NCBI GenBank assembly: GCA_903894655.1
Contig: CAITQY010000404.1
Coordinates: 1 to 9,139, forward strand
Source: an uncultured Gemmatimonadota bacterium
Lineage (GTDB): Bacteria; Gemmatimonadota; Gemmatimonadetes; Gemmatimonadales; Gemmatimonadaceae
DNA length: 9,139 nucleotides
Direction of reading: 5' to 3'
A program made the translations under genes and the position numbers. The notes under the pieces are model-generated. The model worked only from the letters and a program-made list of their open reading frames with translations. It was not told the origin of the DNA and did no database searches. Shown piece after piece: positions 1 to 5,702 of the stretch. Every line of letters begins with the position of its first letter. Within the stretch, counting starts at the first letter, position 1.

Positions 1-70
1 AATGATACGGCGACCACCGAGATCTACACAGGCGAAGACACTCTTTCCCTACACGACGCTCTTCCGATCT
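1..70 (+). other. Illumina P5 adapter with i5 index (sequencing artefact)
   Basis: This stretch is not biological. Bases 1-29 match the P5 flow-cell oligonucleotide, beginning AATGATACGGCGACCACCGA. Bases 30-37 are the 8-base index AGGCGAAG, which I recognise as TruSeq HT i5 index D505. Bases 38-70 match the read-1 sequencing primer site, ending in CTTCCGATCT. All three parts are complete, in the correct order and without a visible mismatch. The insert therefore begins at base 71. An adapter at the very start of a contig is what untrimmed read-through of a short library fragment produces. Any ORF running through this stretch is spurious. Confidence 0.99.
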
Positions 71-87
71 CTCCACTCGTCTCGACC

Positions 88-115
88 GTTCAGCGTGCCG
101 CGAGGGATGCTGAAC
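88..115. repeat. Inverted repeat, 9-bp stem with 10-base loop
   Basis: The arms GTTCAGCGT (88-96) and ATGCTGAAC (107-115) pair over 9 bp with one G:U, around the loop GCCGCGAGGG. No T-tract follows on either strand, so it does not look like an intrinsic terminator. It sits 18 bases inside the adapter boundary and about 180 bases before the first gene. It could be an operator, the end of an upstream transcript, or chance in GC-rich DNA. No gene is supported on either strand between 71 and 291. Confidence 0.4.
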
Positions 116-242
116 AACCCGTACGGTATCGAACTGGCCTCGGCCTCGGCCGAAGGCTTGCACGGTAGGCAACCGCTCTTCAAGTTCTGCAGTCTCCCCA
201 GACCCGCTTGGCTCGCGCACGGCCACTCGGGTTGCAGGTATG

Positions 243-257
243 CCGGCGTTACGCCGG
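243..257. repeat. Small hairpin upstream of the TPR gene
   Basis: CCGGCG (243-248) and CGCCGG (252-257) form a perfect 6-bp stem with loop TTA, 34 bases before the start codon at 292. It may fold in the 5' leader of the TPR gene mRNA. A stem this short is common by chance at this GC content, so any function is speculative. No convincing -35/-10 pair was found around it. Confidence 0.3.
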
Positions 258-275
258 ATCCACGGCTCTCGGTGC

Positions 276-280
276 GGAGG
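276..280 (+). promoter_or_regulatory. Ribosome binding site of the TPR gene (decides the start)
   Basis: GGAGG lies 11 bases before the ATG at 292. The reading frame is open further upstream to an ATG at 208, but that start would place 28 charged residues ahead of an otherwise classic signal peptide. The Shine-Dalgarno and the signal peptide together favour 292. Confidence 0.7.
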
Positions 281-291
281 TTACGACATTG

Positions 292-1995
292 ATGTCACGG
301 CATTTCCAGGCGCTCGCCGGTATCGGTCTCGCCGTCGTTGGTACCCTTGCGGTGCCGTCGATTGCGTCCGCTCAGTACAATCGGGTCCCCGACCCGAACG
401 CCACGCGCGTGCTCGTGGCGGTGTTCAAAGCTGGTGAGAAGGGCTTGGGAGTGCAGGCCGCCGACGCGGTCCGCTCGCGCATGAACAGCGAGTTCCCGTT
501 CAAGCAGGTGTATGTCCTGCCCAAGACGGACATCAATGCCACCCTTGAAGCGTCGGGCTTCCCGATTACCGACGCCCTTGAGGCCCACGATCAGCGCGCC
601 CTCGCCACACTGCTGCGTGCCGATGAATACGTCACGGGCACCGTGAGCAAGACCGCCACGGGCGTGAAGGTCGATGCCAATCTCGTACTCGCCCGTGACA
701 ACTCGCTCGTGCAACCGATCGGCTCGTACGACGTGAAGTCCGTCGGCGATGCCGCCGCGGCGATCTCCAAGGAACTGAAGGAAGCGCGCAAACAGCTCGA
801 TGCCGAAAGGAAGTGCATCAACTCGGCGCGCGACCAGAAGTACGACGCCGCGATCGCGGCTGCCAAGGAAGGCATCGTGCTGTATCCCCGGGCCACGCTC
901 GCGCGGATCTGCATGGCGAACGTGATGATCACGCAGAAGGCGCCCGTCGCCGATCAGCTCGTGATCGCCAAGGAGATCGTGGCCATCGATCCCAAGAGCC
1001 GCCCGGGCCTCGCCATTCTGGCGTCTTCGTATCGGGCCCTCGGGCAGCAGGACTCGGCCGTGGTGTCGCTCACGCGTCTCCTCGCCACGGATCCGAAGAA
1101 CCCGCGCCTGCAGAAGGACGTCGTCGAGGAATTGGCCAGCGTCGCCAATCCGCGCCTCGCCAAGCCGGTCATCGACACGGCCGTGATGCTCAATCCGGGC
1201 GACCCGGACCTGCTGCGTCTCCGCTGGCGCATCCTGCTCGCCACGAAGGACTACAAGGAAGCGTTCTTGCAGGGCGACGAGCTGGTGAAGCTGGACACGT
1301 CGTTCGCCGACACCGCCTACTTCTCGCTCTCGGCGGCATCTATGGCGGCCGACAGCCAGTTCCAGAAGGCGGCGGAGATGGCGGCGAAGGGTCTCGCCAA
1401 GTTCCCGAACGAGCCGGGGCTCACGTTCACGCAGATCGTGGCGCTCCAGAAGGCTGGACAGAACCAGCAGGCGCTTGAAGCGCTGGACAAGGCCGTGGCC
1501 GCTAAGGTCGCCGTCGAAAACGGAGCGTTCCTGCGACTCACGCTGCTCAAGGATCTGAACCGCACGGAAGAAGTGGTGCCGGCGGCTCGGGCGGTCATCG
1601 CGGCTGGCGACACCAGCACGCTCGTACGGCAAATGCTCGTGCAGATCGGCAACGATCAGTTCAAGAAGGCGCAGGCCAGCAAGCTGCCGGCTGACTTCGA
1701 CGCGATGATCTCCACGCTCAACTATGCAGATTCCGTGTCGAAGGGACCCACGAAGGCCCAGGCGCAGTTCCTGCTTGGAGCGGCGGGTGTCGTGTATGGT
1801 CAGCTCAAGTTGACGGCGGCGAGCGAGCAGAAGAGCTGCCCTCTCGCCAAGGAAGCCAAGAACCTGTTCGTCGACGCACAGATCAACCTGCCCAAGGGTG
1901 GTACCTTCGCCCCCGACGCCATGCGCCAGTACATGGGCTTCGTCATGCAGCTTGATCCGAACGCCGACCAGATGGTCAAGGCCTTCTGTAAGTAG
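292..1995 (+). CDS. Secreted TPR protein with TolB-like N-terminal region
   Basis: Predicted 567-residue exported protein of unknown specific function. Residues 1-27 form a Sec signal peptide: a basic start (MSRH), a hydrophobic core at 7-22, and an AxA site (A25-S26-A27) before Q28. Residues about 36-150 resemble the TolB-like/FlgO-type N-terminal fold: a VLVAVF strand, then a segment ending in LRADEYVTGTVSK and KVDANLVLARD. This part is an inference from pattern. From about 175 to 460 there are repeated helix pairs of TPR type, for example KYDAAIAAAKEGIVLYP, YKEAFLQGDELVKLD, and the helices near 355-402. The mature protein has four cysteines (175, 207, 516, 566), an even number that could form disulfides in the periplasm. 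There is no lipobox and no membrane segment after the signal peptide. The gene is monocistronic, with its own Shine-Dalgarno and a strong terminator, so its link to the downstream cell-wall genes is probably only positional. A periplasmic scaffold or binding role is plausible, but no reaction can be assigned. Confidence 0.85.
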   Translation: MSRHFQALAGIGLAVVGTLAVPSIASAQYNRVPDPNATRVLVAVFKAGEKGLGVQAADAVRSRMNSEFPFKQVYVLPKTDINATLEASGFPITDALEAHDQRALATLLRADEYVTGTVSKTATGVKVDANLVLARDNSLVQPIGSYDVKSVGDAAAAISKELKEARKQLDAERKCINSARDQKYDAAIAAAKEGIVLYPRATLARICMANVMITQKAPVADQLVIAKEIVAIDPKSRPGLAILASSYRALGQQDSAVVSLTRLLATDPKNPRLQKDVVEELASVANPRLAKPVIDTAVMLNPGDPDLLRLRWRILLATKDYKEAFLQGDELVKLDTSFADTAYFSLSAASMAADSQFQKAAEMAAKGLAKFPNEPGLTFTQIVALQKAGQNQQALEALDKAVAAKVAVENGAFLRLTLLKDLNRTEEVVPAARAVIAAGDTSTLVRQMLVQIGNDQFKKAQASKLPADFDAMISTLNYADSVSKGPTKAQAQFLLGAAGVVYGQLKLTAASEQKSCPLAKEAKNLFVDAQINLPKGGTFAPDAMRQYMGFVMQLDPNADQMVKAFCK

Positions 1996-2014
1996 TATCG
2001 CCTCAGCAGGACCC

Positions 2015-2055
2015 CGGGCCCGCCGTCGCTCCGACGGTGGGCCCGTTCTTTTTCT
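2015..2055 (+). terminator. Rho-independent terminator after the TPR gene
   Basis: The arms CGGGCCCGCCGTC (2015-2027) and GACGGTGGGCCCG (2033-2045) pair over 13 bp with a single G:U, around the loop GCTCC. The T-rich tail TTCTTTTTCT follows at 2046-2055. It begins 20 bases after the TPR stop codon. This separates the TPR transcript from the dcw operon, which must then have its own promoter between here and 2202. Confidence 0.92.
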
Positions 2056-2141
2056 CCCGGCCCGCGCTCGCCACCATACTCCGGCTATCACATCCGTGCG
2101 TGCGTACGGGTAATGCACATTTCTGAACGCGTCACCATCGC

Positions 2142-2171
2142 TTGACGGTGCACTCAGCACCGCACTAACAT
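2142..2171 (+). promoter_or_regulatory. Candidate promoter of the dcw operon
   Basis: TTGACG (2142-2147) matches the sigma-70 -35 consensus at five of six bases. TAACAT (2166-2171) matches the -10 at four of six, with an 18-base spacer. Transcription would start near 2178, leaving a leader of about 24 bases before the rsmH GTG. The match is reasonable by E. coli rules, but promoter consensus in this lineage is not something I can confirm. A weaker alternative -10, CATACT at 2075-2080, lies upstream with a poor -35. Confidence 0.45.
2146..2162. repeat. Palindrome inside the promoter spacer (possible operator)
   Basis: CGGTGC (2146-2151) and GCACCG (2157-2162) are perfect 6-bp inverted arms around ACTCA. 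The palindrome begins in the last two bases of the proposed -35 and ends four bases before the proposed -10. That is a typical place for a repressor or spacer-distorting regulator to bind. It does not resemble the TGGG-type direct repeats recognised by MraZ. It may also be chance. Confidence 0.35.
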
Positions 2172-2205
2172 GACGCGCCCTAACAAGCCTTCAATCAGCG
2201 CGTGA
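2170..2205 (+). CDS. Possible 11-codon leader ORF overlapping rsmH
   Basis: ATG at 2170 opens a frame reading MTRPNKPSISA, and its TGA stop (2203-2205) overlaps the rsmH GTG start in a GTGA tetramer. The same 4-base overlap is used at ftsI/murE and murE/murF. There is no Shine-Dalgarno before it. If the promoter at 2142-2171 is correct, the ATG would lie upstream of the transcription start and could not be translated. It would need an upstream promoter. It may be fortuitous; I list it because rsmH itself has no Shine-Dalgarno and the arrangement could supply coupled initiation. Confidence 0.2.
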   Translation: MTRPNKPSISA

Positions 2206-3152
2206 GCCCGGTCCGTACTCTCCCATCCGGGCGCGTTGGCGCCTACCACATCCCAGTGCTCCTGGCCGAGATCGAAGCGCTGCTCGCCGGCGCCTCGACC
2301 GTCCTCGATTGCACCTTGGGTGGTGGTGGGCACACCGCCGCCCTTCTCGAACGCGGTATGCGTGTCACCGGCGTCGATCGCGATCCGCGGGCGCTCGCGG
2401 CCGCGCGCGAGCGACTCGGCGATTTTGAACGCGCCGGACAGTTCCGCGCCCTGCTCACCAACTATGCCGCGCTCGACTCCGGCGGACTGTCGCCCGACGA
2501 GCGCTTCGACGGCATTCTCCTCGACCTCGGCGTGTCGTCGCATCAGTTCGACGATCTCACCCGCGGCTTCACGTTCCGCGAGGGCGCGCCGCTCGACATG
2601 CGGATGGGTACGGATGCCGATACCGACGCGGGTGAGTTGCTGAACACGATCGACGAAGTCGATCTGTCGGCATTGCTGCGCGCCTACGCCGACGAACCGC
2701 GCGCGGCTCGCATGGCCCGCGAGATCGTGCGGCGACGGGAGCGCCGCCCGTTCGCGACCGCCGATGATCTCGTCGATGCCATCCGCGCGGTGCTCGGCCC
2801 CCGCAGCGGCGCGCCAGACTTTGCGCGCATCTTTCAGGCCATTCGTATCGCCGTGAATGATGAACTGTCGGGGCTCGAGCACGCGCTGCCCTTCCTGCGC
2901 GACCGACTCACGCCCGGCGGTGTGTTGGCGATCATCAGCTATCACTCCGGCGAAGATCGCCTCGTGAAGAACGCGTTCCGCGACTGGAGCACGGTCTGCA
3001 TCTGCCCGCCGCGCCAGATGATCTGCAGCTGCCGTGGTGCGCCGCTCGGCGAGACGCTCACGCGCCGCCCGATCAATGCCACCGAGGAAGAAGTGGCAGG
3101 CAATCCGCGCGCCCGCAGCGCCCGCCTCCGCGCCTGGAAGCTGGCACGCTGA
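2202..3152 (+). CDS. rsmH: 16S rRNA (cytosine(1402)-N(4))-methyltransferase
   Basis: RsmH (MraW) uses S-adenosylmethionine to methylate N4 of C1402 in the decoding centre of 16S rRNA. At 316 residues it is of normal family length. It begins with the family motif HIPVLLAEIEALL (16-28), followed by the SAM-binding glycine loop LDCTLGGGGHT (35-45) and the acidic VDRDP (58-62). Then come DGILLDLGVSSHQFD (103-117), FQAIRIAVNDEL (211-222) and the C-terminal cysteine segment CICPP...CSC (266-277). It ends in NPRARSARLR (301-310). One departure is HSGEDR at 248-253, where HSLEDR is usual. GTG at 2202 is the only start before the first motif, because the frame is closed by a TAA at 2181. No Shine-Dalgarno is visible. 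It is the first gene of the dcw cluster here, and its TGA overlaps the ftsL ATG by one base. Confidence 0.97.
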   Translation: MSPVRTLPSGRVGAYHIPVLLAEIEALLAGASTVLDCTLGGGGHTAALLERGMRVTGVDRDPRALAAARERLGDFERAGQFRALLTNYAALDSGGLSPDERFDGILLDLGVSSHQFDDLTRGFTFREGAPLDMRMGTDADTDAGELLNTIDEVDLSALLRAYADEPRAARMAREIVRRRERRPFATADDLVDAIRAVLGPRSGAPDFARIFQAIRIAVNDELSGLEHALPFLRDRLTPGGVLAIISYHSGEDRLVKNAFRDWSTVCICPPRQMICSCRGAPLGETLTRRPINATEEEVAGNPRARSARLRAWKLAR

Positions 3153-3529
3153 TGGCCACGCGATCCACCAAACGCACCATGCGCCGTTCCTCCCGCGGTC
3201 CGCTCAAGGGGCGAGCGTGGGTTGCGATCGGGTTGGGCGTTTTTCTGATGGTGGCCTCGCTCGTGGTGTGGCGGCGCGGTGTGGGGGCGGCCACGGCGCG
3301 CGATATGCGCCGGCTCTCCGATCGGCAGCGGGCGCTGATCGCTGAGAAAACCACGCTCGATCGCGACATCCGGAGTGCCATGGCCCGCAGTCGCGTGATC
3401 GCGGAGGCGGAGCGCCGGCTCGGGTTGCACGTAGCCACCGACGCGCAGACGCGTCTGCTGTCCGACGCGCTGCTGGCCGATCCGGTGCGTCCCGACAGCA
3501 CCGCCAGCGATTCGGCCTCACACTCGTGA
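3152..3529 (+). CDS. ftsL: Cell division protein FtsL-like
   Basis: This 125-residue bitopic protein lies in the position of ftsL between rsmH and ftsI. It has a short, strongly basic cytoplasmic tail (1-21, nine K/R), one membrane segment (about 22-40, AWVAIGLGVFLMVASLVVW), and a periplasmic helix (about 47-90) with heptad-like hydrophobics consistent with a coiled coil. The helix ends in ERRLGL, as in FtsL proteins. A polar tail rich in Ser, Asp and Ala follows. FtsL pairs with FtsB/DivIC-type partners and helps activate the FtsW-FtsI septal synthase. FtsL sequences diverge strongly, so the call rests on topology and gene order more than identity. The start overlaps the rsmH stop (TGATG). 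A weak GGAAG lies 11 bases upstream, and an alternative ATG at 3179 would trim nine residues. Confidence 0.85.
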   Translation: MATRSTKRTMRRSSRGPLKGRAWVAIGLGVFLMVASLVVWRRGVGAATARDMRRLSDRQRALIAEKTTLDRDIRSAMARSRVIAEAERRLGLHVATDAQTRLLSDALLADPVRPDSTASDSASHS

Positions 3530-3536
3530 CACGCGC

Positions 3537-5702
3537 ATGATGTTCGGACCGATGCGGAGCGAGGCGGCCAATGAGTCGCGGCTCATCCCCGGCGACCCCG
3601 GCGCGCCGGCCACGGTGAGCCGGGCGCGCACGATGATCGTGCATGCCGGTCTGGTGCTCTTTGCCGTCGCGATCCTCGCGCGAGCCGTCCAGCTGCAGAT
3701 TGTGGAGCATGCGACCTGGTTGCGCGTGGCCGACCGCCAGCACGTCGATCAGCAAACGGTGAAGCCGCTGCGGGGCGCGATCACGGACGCGACCGGCACG
3801 GTGCTCGTCGAATCGCGCGAGCAGGTGAAGCTGAGCATCGCGCCGCGCGAGATTCGCGATGTGCGCCGCCGAAACGCCAAGCGTGGCGAGCCGCTCGTGA
3901 AAACGCGCGCCGTCCTGCGTAGCGGGCTGCGCGCGCTGTCCGTACCCGAGGCGCAGATTCGCAAAGCGCTCGACACGAATCAAAAGTGGGTCTCGCTCCC
4001 GAAGCTCTATCTTCCCTCTGATATCGAGCGCTTGGCAGGCTTGCCCGGTGTGCACGTGGAGCGAGTCCGCCGTCGGATCAATTCGGCCAGCGACAACTTG
4101 CGCGGCGTGCTGGGGGCGGTCGATGCCGATGACGCACCGGTCGGTGGCATCGAGTTGGAACTCGACCCGCTGTTGCGTGGGCAAGCCGGTAGCCGGGCGC
4201 TCGTGAAGGATCCGAAGGCCGGGTACGTGGAGTCGCCGGAGCTGTCCAGCGTGGATGCGCTGCCTGGGCACACGGTCACGCTCACGGTCAACCAAGCATT
4301 GCAGGAGATCGCCGAGAACGAGTTGAAGATGGCGCTGGTCCGCACCGGTGGCACGGGCGGCGACGTGGTGATTCTCGATCCGCGCGACGGCTCGGTACTG
4401 GCGCTGGCCGGCGTGCGTGATGGGAAGTCGGCGAGCACCAGCACACCGATGGCGCTGGCCTACGAGCCGGGCTCCGTGATGAAGCCGTTTCTGGTGTCGC
4501 GCCTGTTCGACATGCGCAAGGCGACGCCCAACGAGATCATCGACACCGAGAACGGGAGCGCCATGTTGCGCGGCCGCCGGCGACCACTGACCGACGAACA
4601 CAAGGCCGCGCAAATGCCGGTGCGCGATGTCATTCGCTTTTCCAGCAACATCGGCACCGCCAAGCTGGCACTGCGCCTGACGCCGCGCGAAGAGTTCGAA
4701 GCCATGCGCGACTTCGGCTTCGGCTCGCTCACCGGCGTGCCGTATCCCGCCGAGTCGAAGGGGTCTCTGCCACTGCCGGCGCGGTGGAGTGGCACGACGC
4801 AGACGGCGGTGGCGATCGGCTATGAGGTACTGGCCACGCCGCTGCAGATTGCGCTGGCCTACGCCGCTATCGCCAATGGCGGCGAGCTGCTGCAGCCGGC
4901 ACTGGTGAAGGAAGTGCGCGACGCGCAGGGAACCACGATCTATCGGCATGAGCGGCGCGTCGTGCGGCGCGTGCTCACCGCCAAGACGGCGCGAGAGATG
5001 CGCGGGATGTTGGCGTCGGTGGTCGACAGCGGCACCGCGACCGCCGCCGAACTGGCGACCTATGATGTGGCCGGCAAGTCCGGTACGGCGCGGCGCAGCG
5101 AGAACGGCCGATATCTCGACGGCAAATACAATGCGACCTTTGCCGGCATGTTCCCGGCCCAGGCGCCGCAGTATGTGCTCGTGGCACGCATCATCGATCC
5201 GAAGGGGACGTACTTCGGTGGGATTGTGTCGGGCAGCCTTGTGAACGGCATCCTGCAGGCCGCGCTCGCCACCCGCAATGCCGCCCTCGATCGCAATGCG
5301 CTGGCTGAGGTCGCGAAGGCCATGCCAGTGCCGGTGGCGAAGCCCAAGTCCCCCAAGGCCCTGGCGCTCGCTGCGCGCGACTCGGCGCGGCGCGACTCGC
5401 TGTTGGCGCCGCCGCCGCCCAAGGCGGAAGCGGCGCCCGCTGCTGCGCGCGTCGTGGTGGTGCTCCCGATCACGCCAGCCGCGATACCGAAGCGTATCGC
5501 GAGCGACGCGCGCGCCATGCGGTCGGTGCCCACGGTCTTCGGTCTCGATGTGCGTCAGGCCACGCGCACGCTGTACGCCGCTGGCTTTCAGGTGAGCATC
5601 GCGCGCGGCGCCAACGTGCGGACTCGTCCCGCCGCCGGCACCCTGCTGCGCGTGGGCAGCACCGTGCAACTCGAGATGCCGCGCATGGAGGCGGCCAAGT
5701 GA
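3537..5702 (+). CDS. ftsI: Septal peptidoglycan transpeptidase FtsI (PBP3) with PASTA domain
   Basis: Class B penicillin-binding protein that cross-links septal peptidoglycan in the periplasm with FtsW. The 721 residues comprise a cytoplasmic tail (1-31) and a membrane anchor (about 32-50). A dimerisation/pedestal domain (about 60-215) begins with the conserved RG at 79-80. The transpeptidase domain spans about 245-580. The three active-site motifs are intact: SxxK at S313-V-M-K316, SxN at S369-S-N371 and KSGT at K514-T517. After a linker rich in Ala, Pro and Lys (about 585-660) comes one PASTA domain (664-714), with its PAAGT and GSTVQL signatures. ATG at 3537 is directly followed by a second ATG, and another in-frame ATG is at 3552. 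None has a Shine-Dalgarno, so the exact start is uncertain by a few residues. It lies 7 bases after ftsL and overlaps murE by four bases. Confidence 0.96.
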   Translation: MMFGPMRSEAANESRLIPGDPGAPATVSRARTMIVHAGLVLFAVAILARAVQLQIVEHATWLRVADRQHVDQQTVKPLRGAITDATGTVLVESREQVKLSIAPREIRDVRRRNAKRGEPLVKTRAVLRSGLRALSVPEAQIRKALDTNQKWVSLPKLYLPSDIERLAGLPGVHVERVRRRINSASDNLRGVLGAVDADDAPVGGIELELDPLLRGQAGSRALVKDPKAGYVESPELSSVDALPGHTVTLTVNQALQEIAENELKMALVRTGGTGGDVVILDPRDGSVLALAGVRDGKSASTSTPMALAYEPGSVMKPFLVSRLFDMRKATPNEIIDTENGSAMLRGRRRPLTDEHKAAQMPVRDVIRFSSNIGTAKLALRLTPREEFEAMRDFGFGSLTGVPYPAESKGSLPLPARWSGTTQTAVAIGYEVLATPLQIALAYAAIANGGELLQPALVKEVRDAQGTTIYRHERRVVRRVLTAKTAREMRGMLASVVDSGTATAAELATYDVAGKSGTARRSENGRYLDGKYNATFAGMFPAQAPQYVLVARIIDPKGTYFGGIVSGSLVNGILQAALATRNAALDRNALAEVAKAMPVPVAKPKSPKALALAARDSARRDSLLAPPPPKAEAAPAAARVVVVLPITPAAIPKRIASDARAMRSVPTVFGLDVRQATRTLYAAGFQVSIARGANVRTRPAAGTLLRVGSTVQLEMPRMEAAK
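5687..5691 (+). promoter_or_regulatory. Ribosome binding site of murE inside ftsI
   Basis: GGAGG lies 7 bases before the GTG at 5699, within the last codons of ftsI. It is the clearest Shine-Dalgarno in the dcw cluster and supports the GTGA overlap start of murE. The other dcw genes have none or only a weak one. Confidence 0.75.

Noticed and set aside
88..115. Hairpin as the terminator of an upstream gene
   Set aside because: There is no T-tract on either strand and no coding sequence can be seen between it and the adapter, so termination cannot be supported.
208..291. Upstream ATG at 208 as the start of the TPR gene
   Set aside because: It would hide the signal peptide behind 28 unrelated residues and has no Shine-Dalgarno, whereas ATG 292 has GGAGG and begins directly with the signal peptide.
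158..291. Promoter of the TPR gene
   Set aside because: TTGCAC and TTGCAG resemble -35 boxes, but nothing close to a -10 lies at a proper distance. The match is too weak to report as a feature.
295..2160. 621-codon open frame on the minus strand opposite the TPR gene
   Set aside because: It is a shadow of codon bias in GC-rich DNA. The translation is rich in Arg, His and Gly without any domain, and it crosses the terminator. The plus-strand frame has a signal peptide, a Shine-Dalgarno and TPR helices.
2154..2945. Minus-strand open frame opposite rsmH
   Set aside because: The plus strand has every RsmH motif in order; the antisense product has none and no plausible start context.
5380..5440. 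Short direct repeats (GCGCGACTCG twice) in the ftsI linker
   Set aside because: They only reflect the Ala/Arg/Asp low-complexity coding of the linker and are not a mobile or regulatory repeat.
3204..5669. 821-codon open frame on the minus strand opposite ftsL and ftsI
   Set aside because: It lies opposite two well-supported division genes, is low in complexity (Arg, His, Ala) and shows no recognisable motif. Long antisense frames are expected at this GC content.
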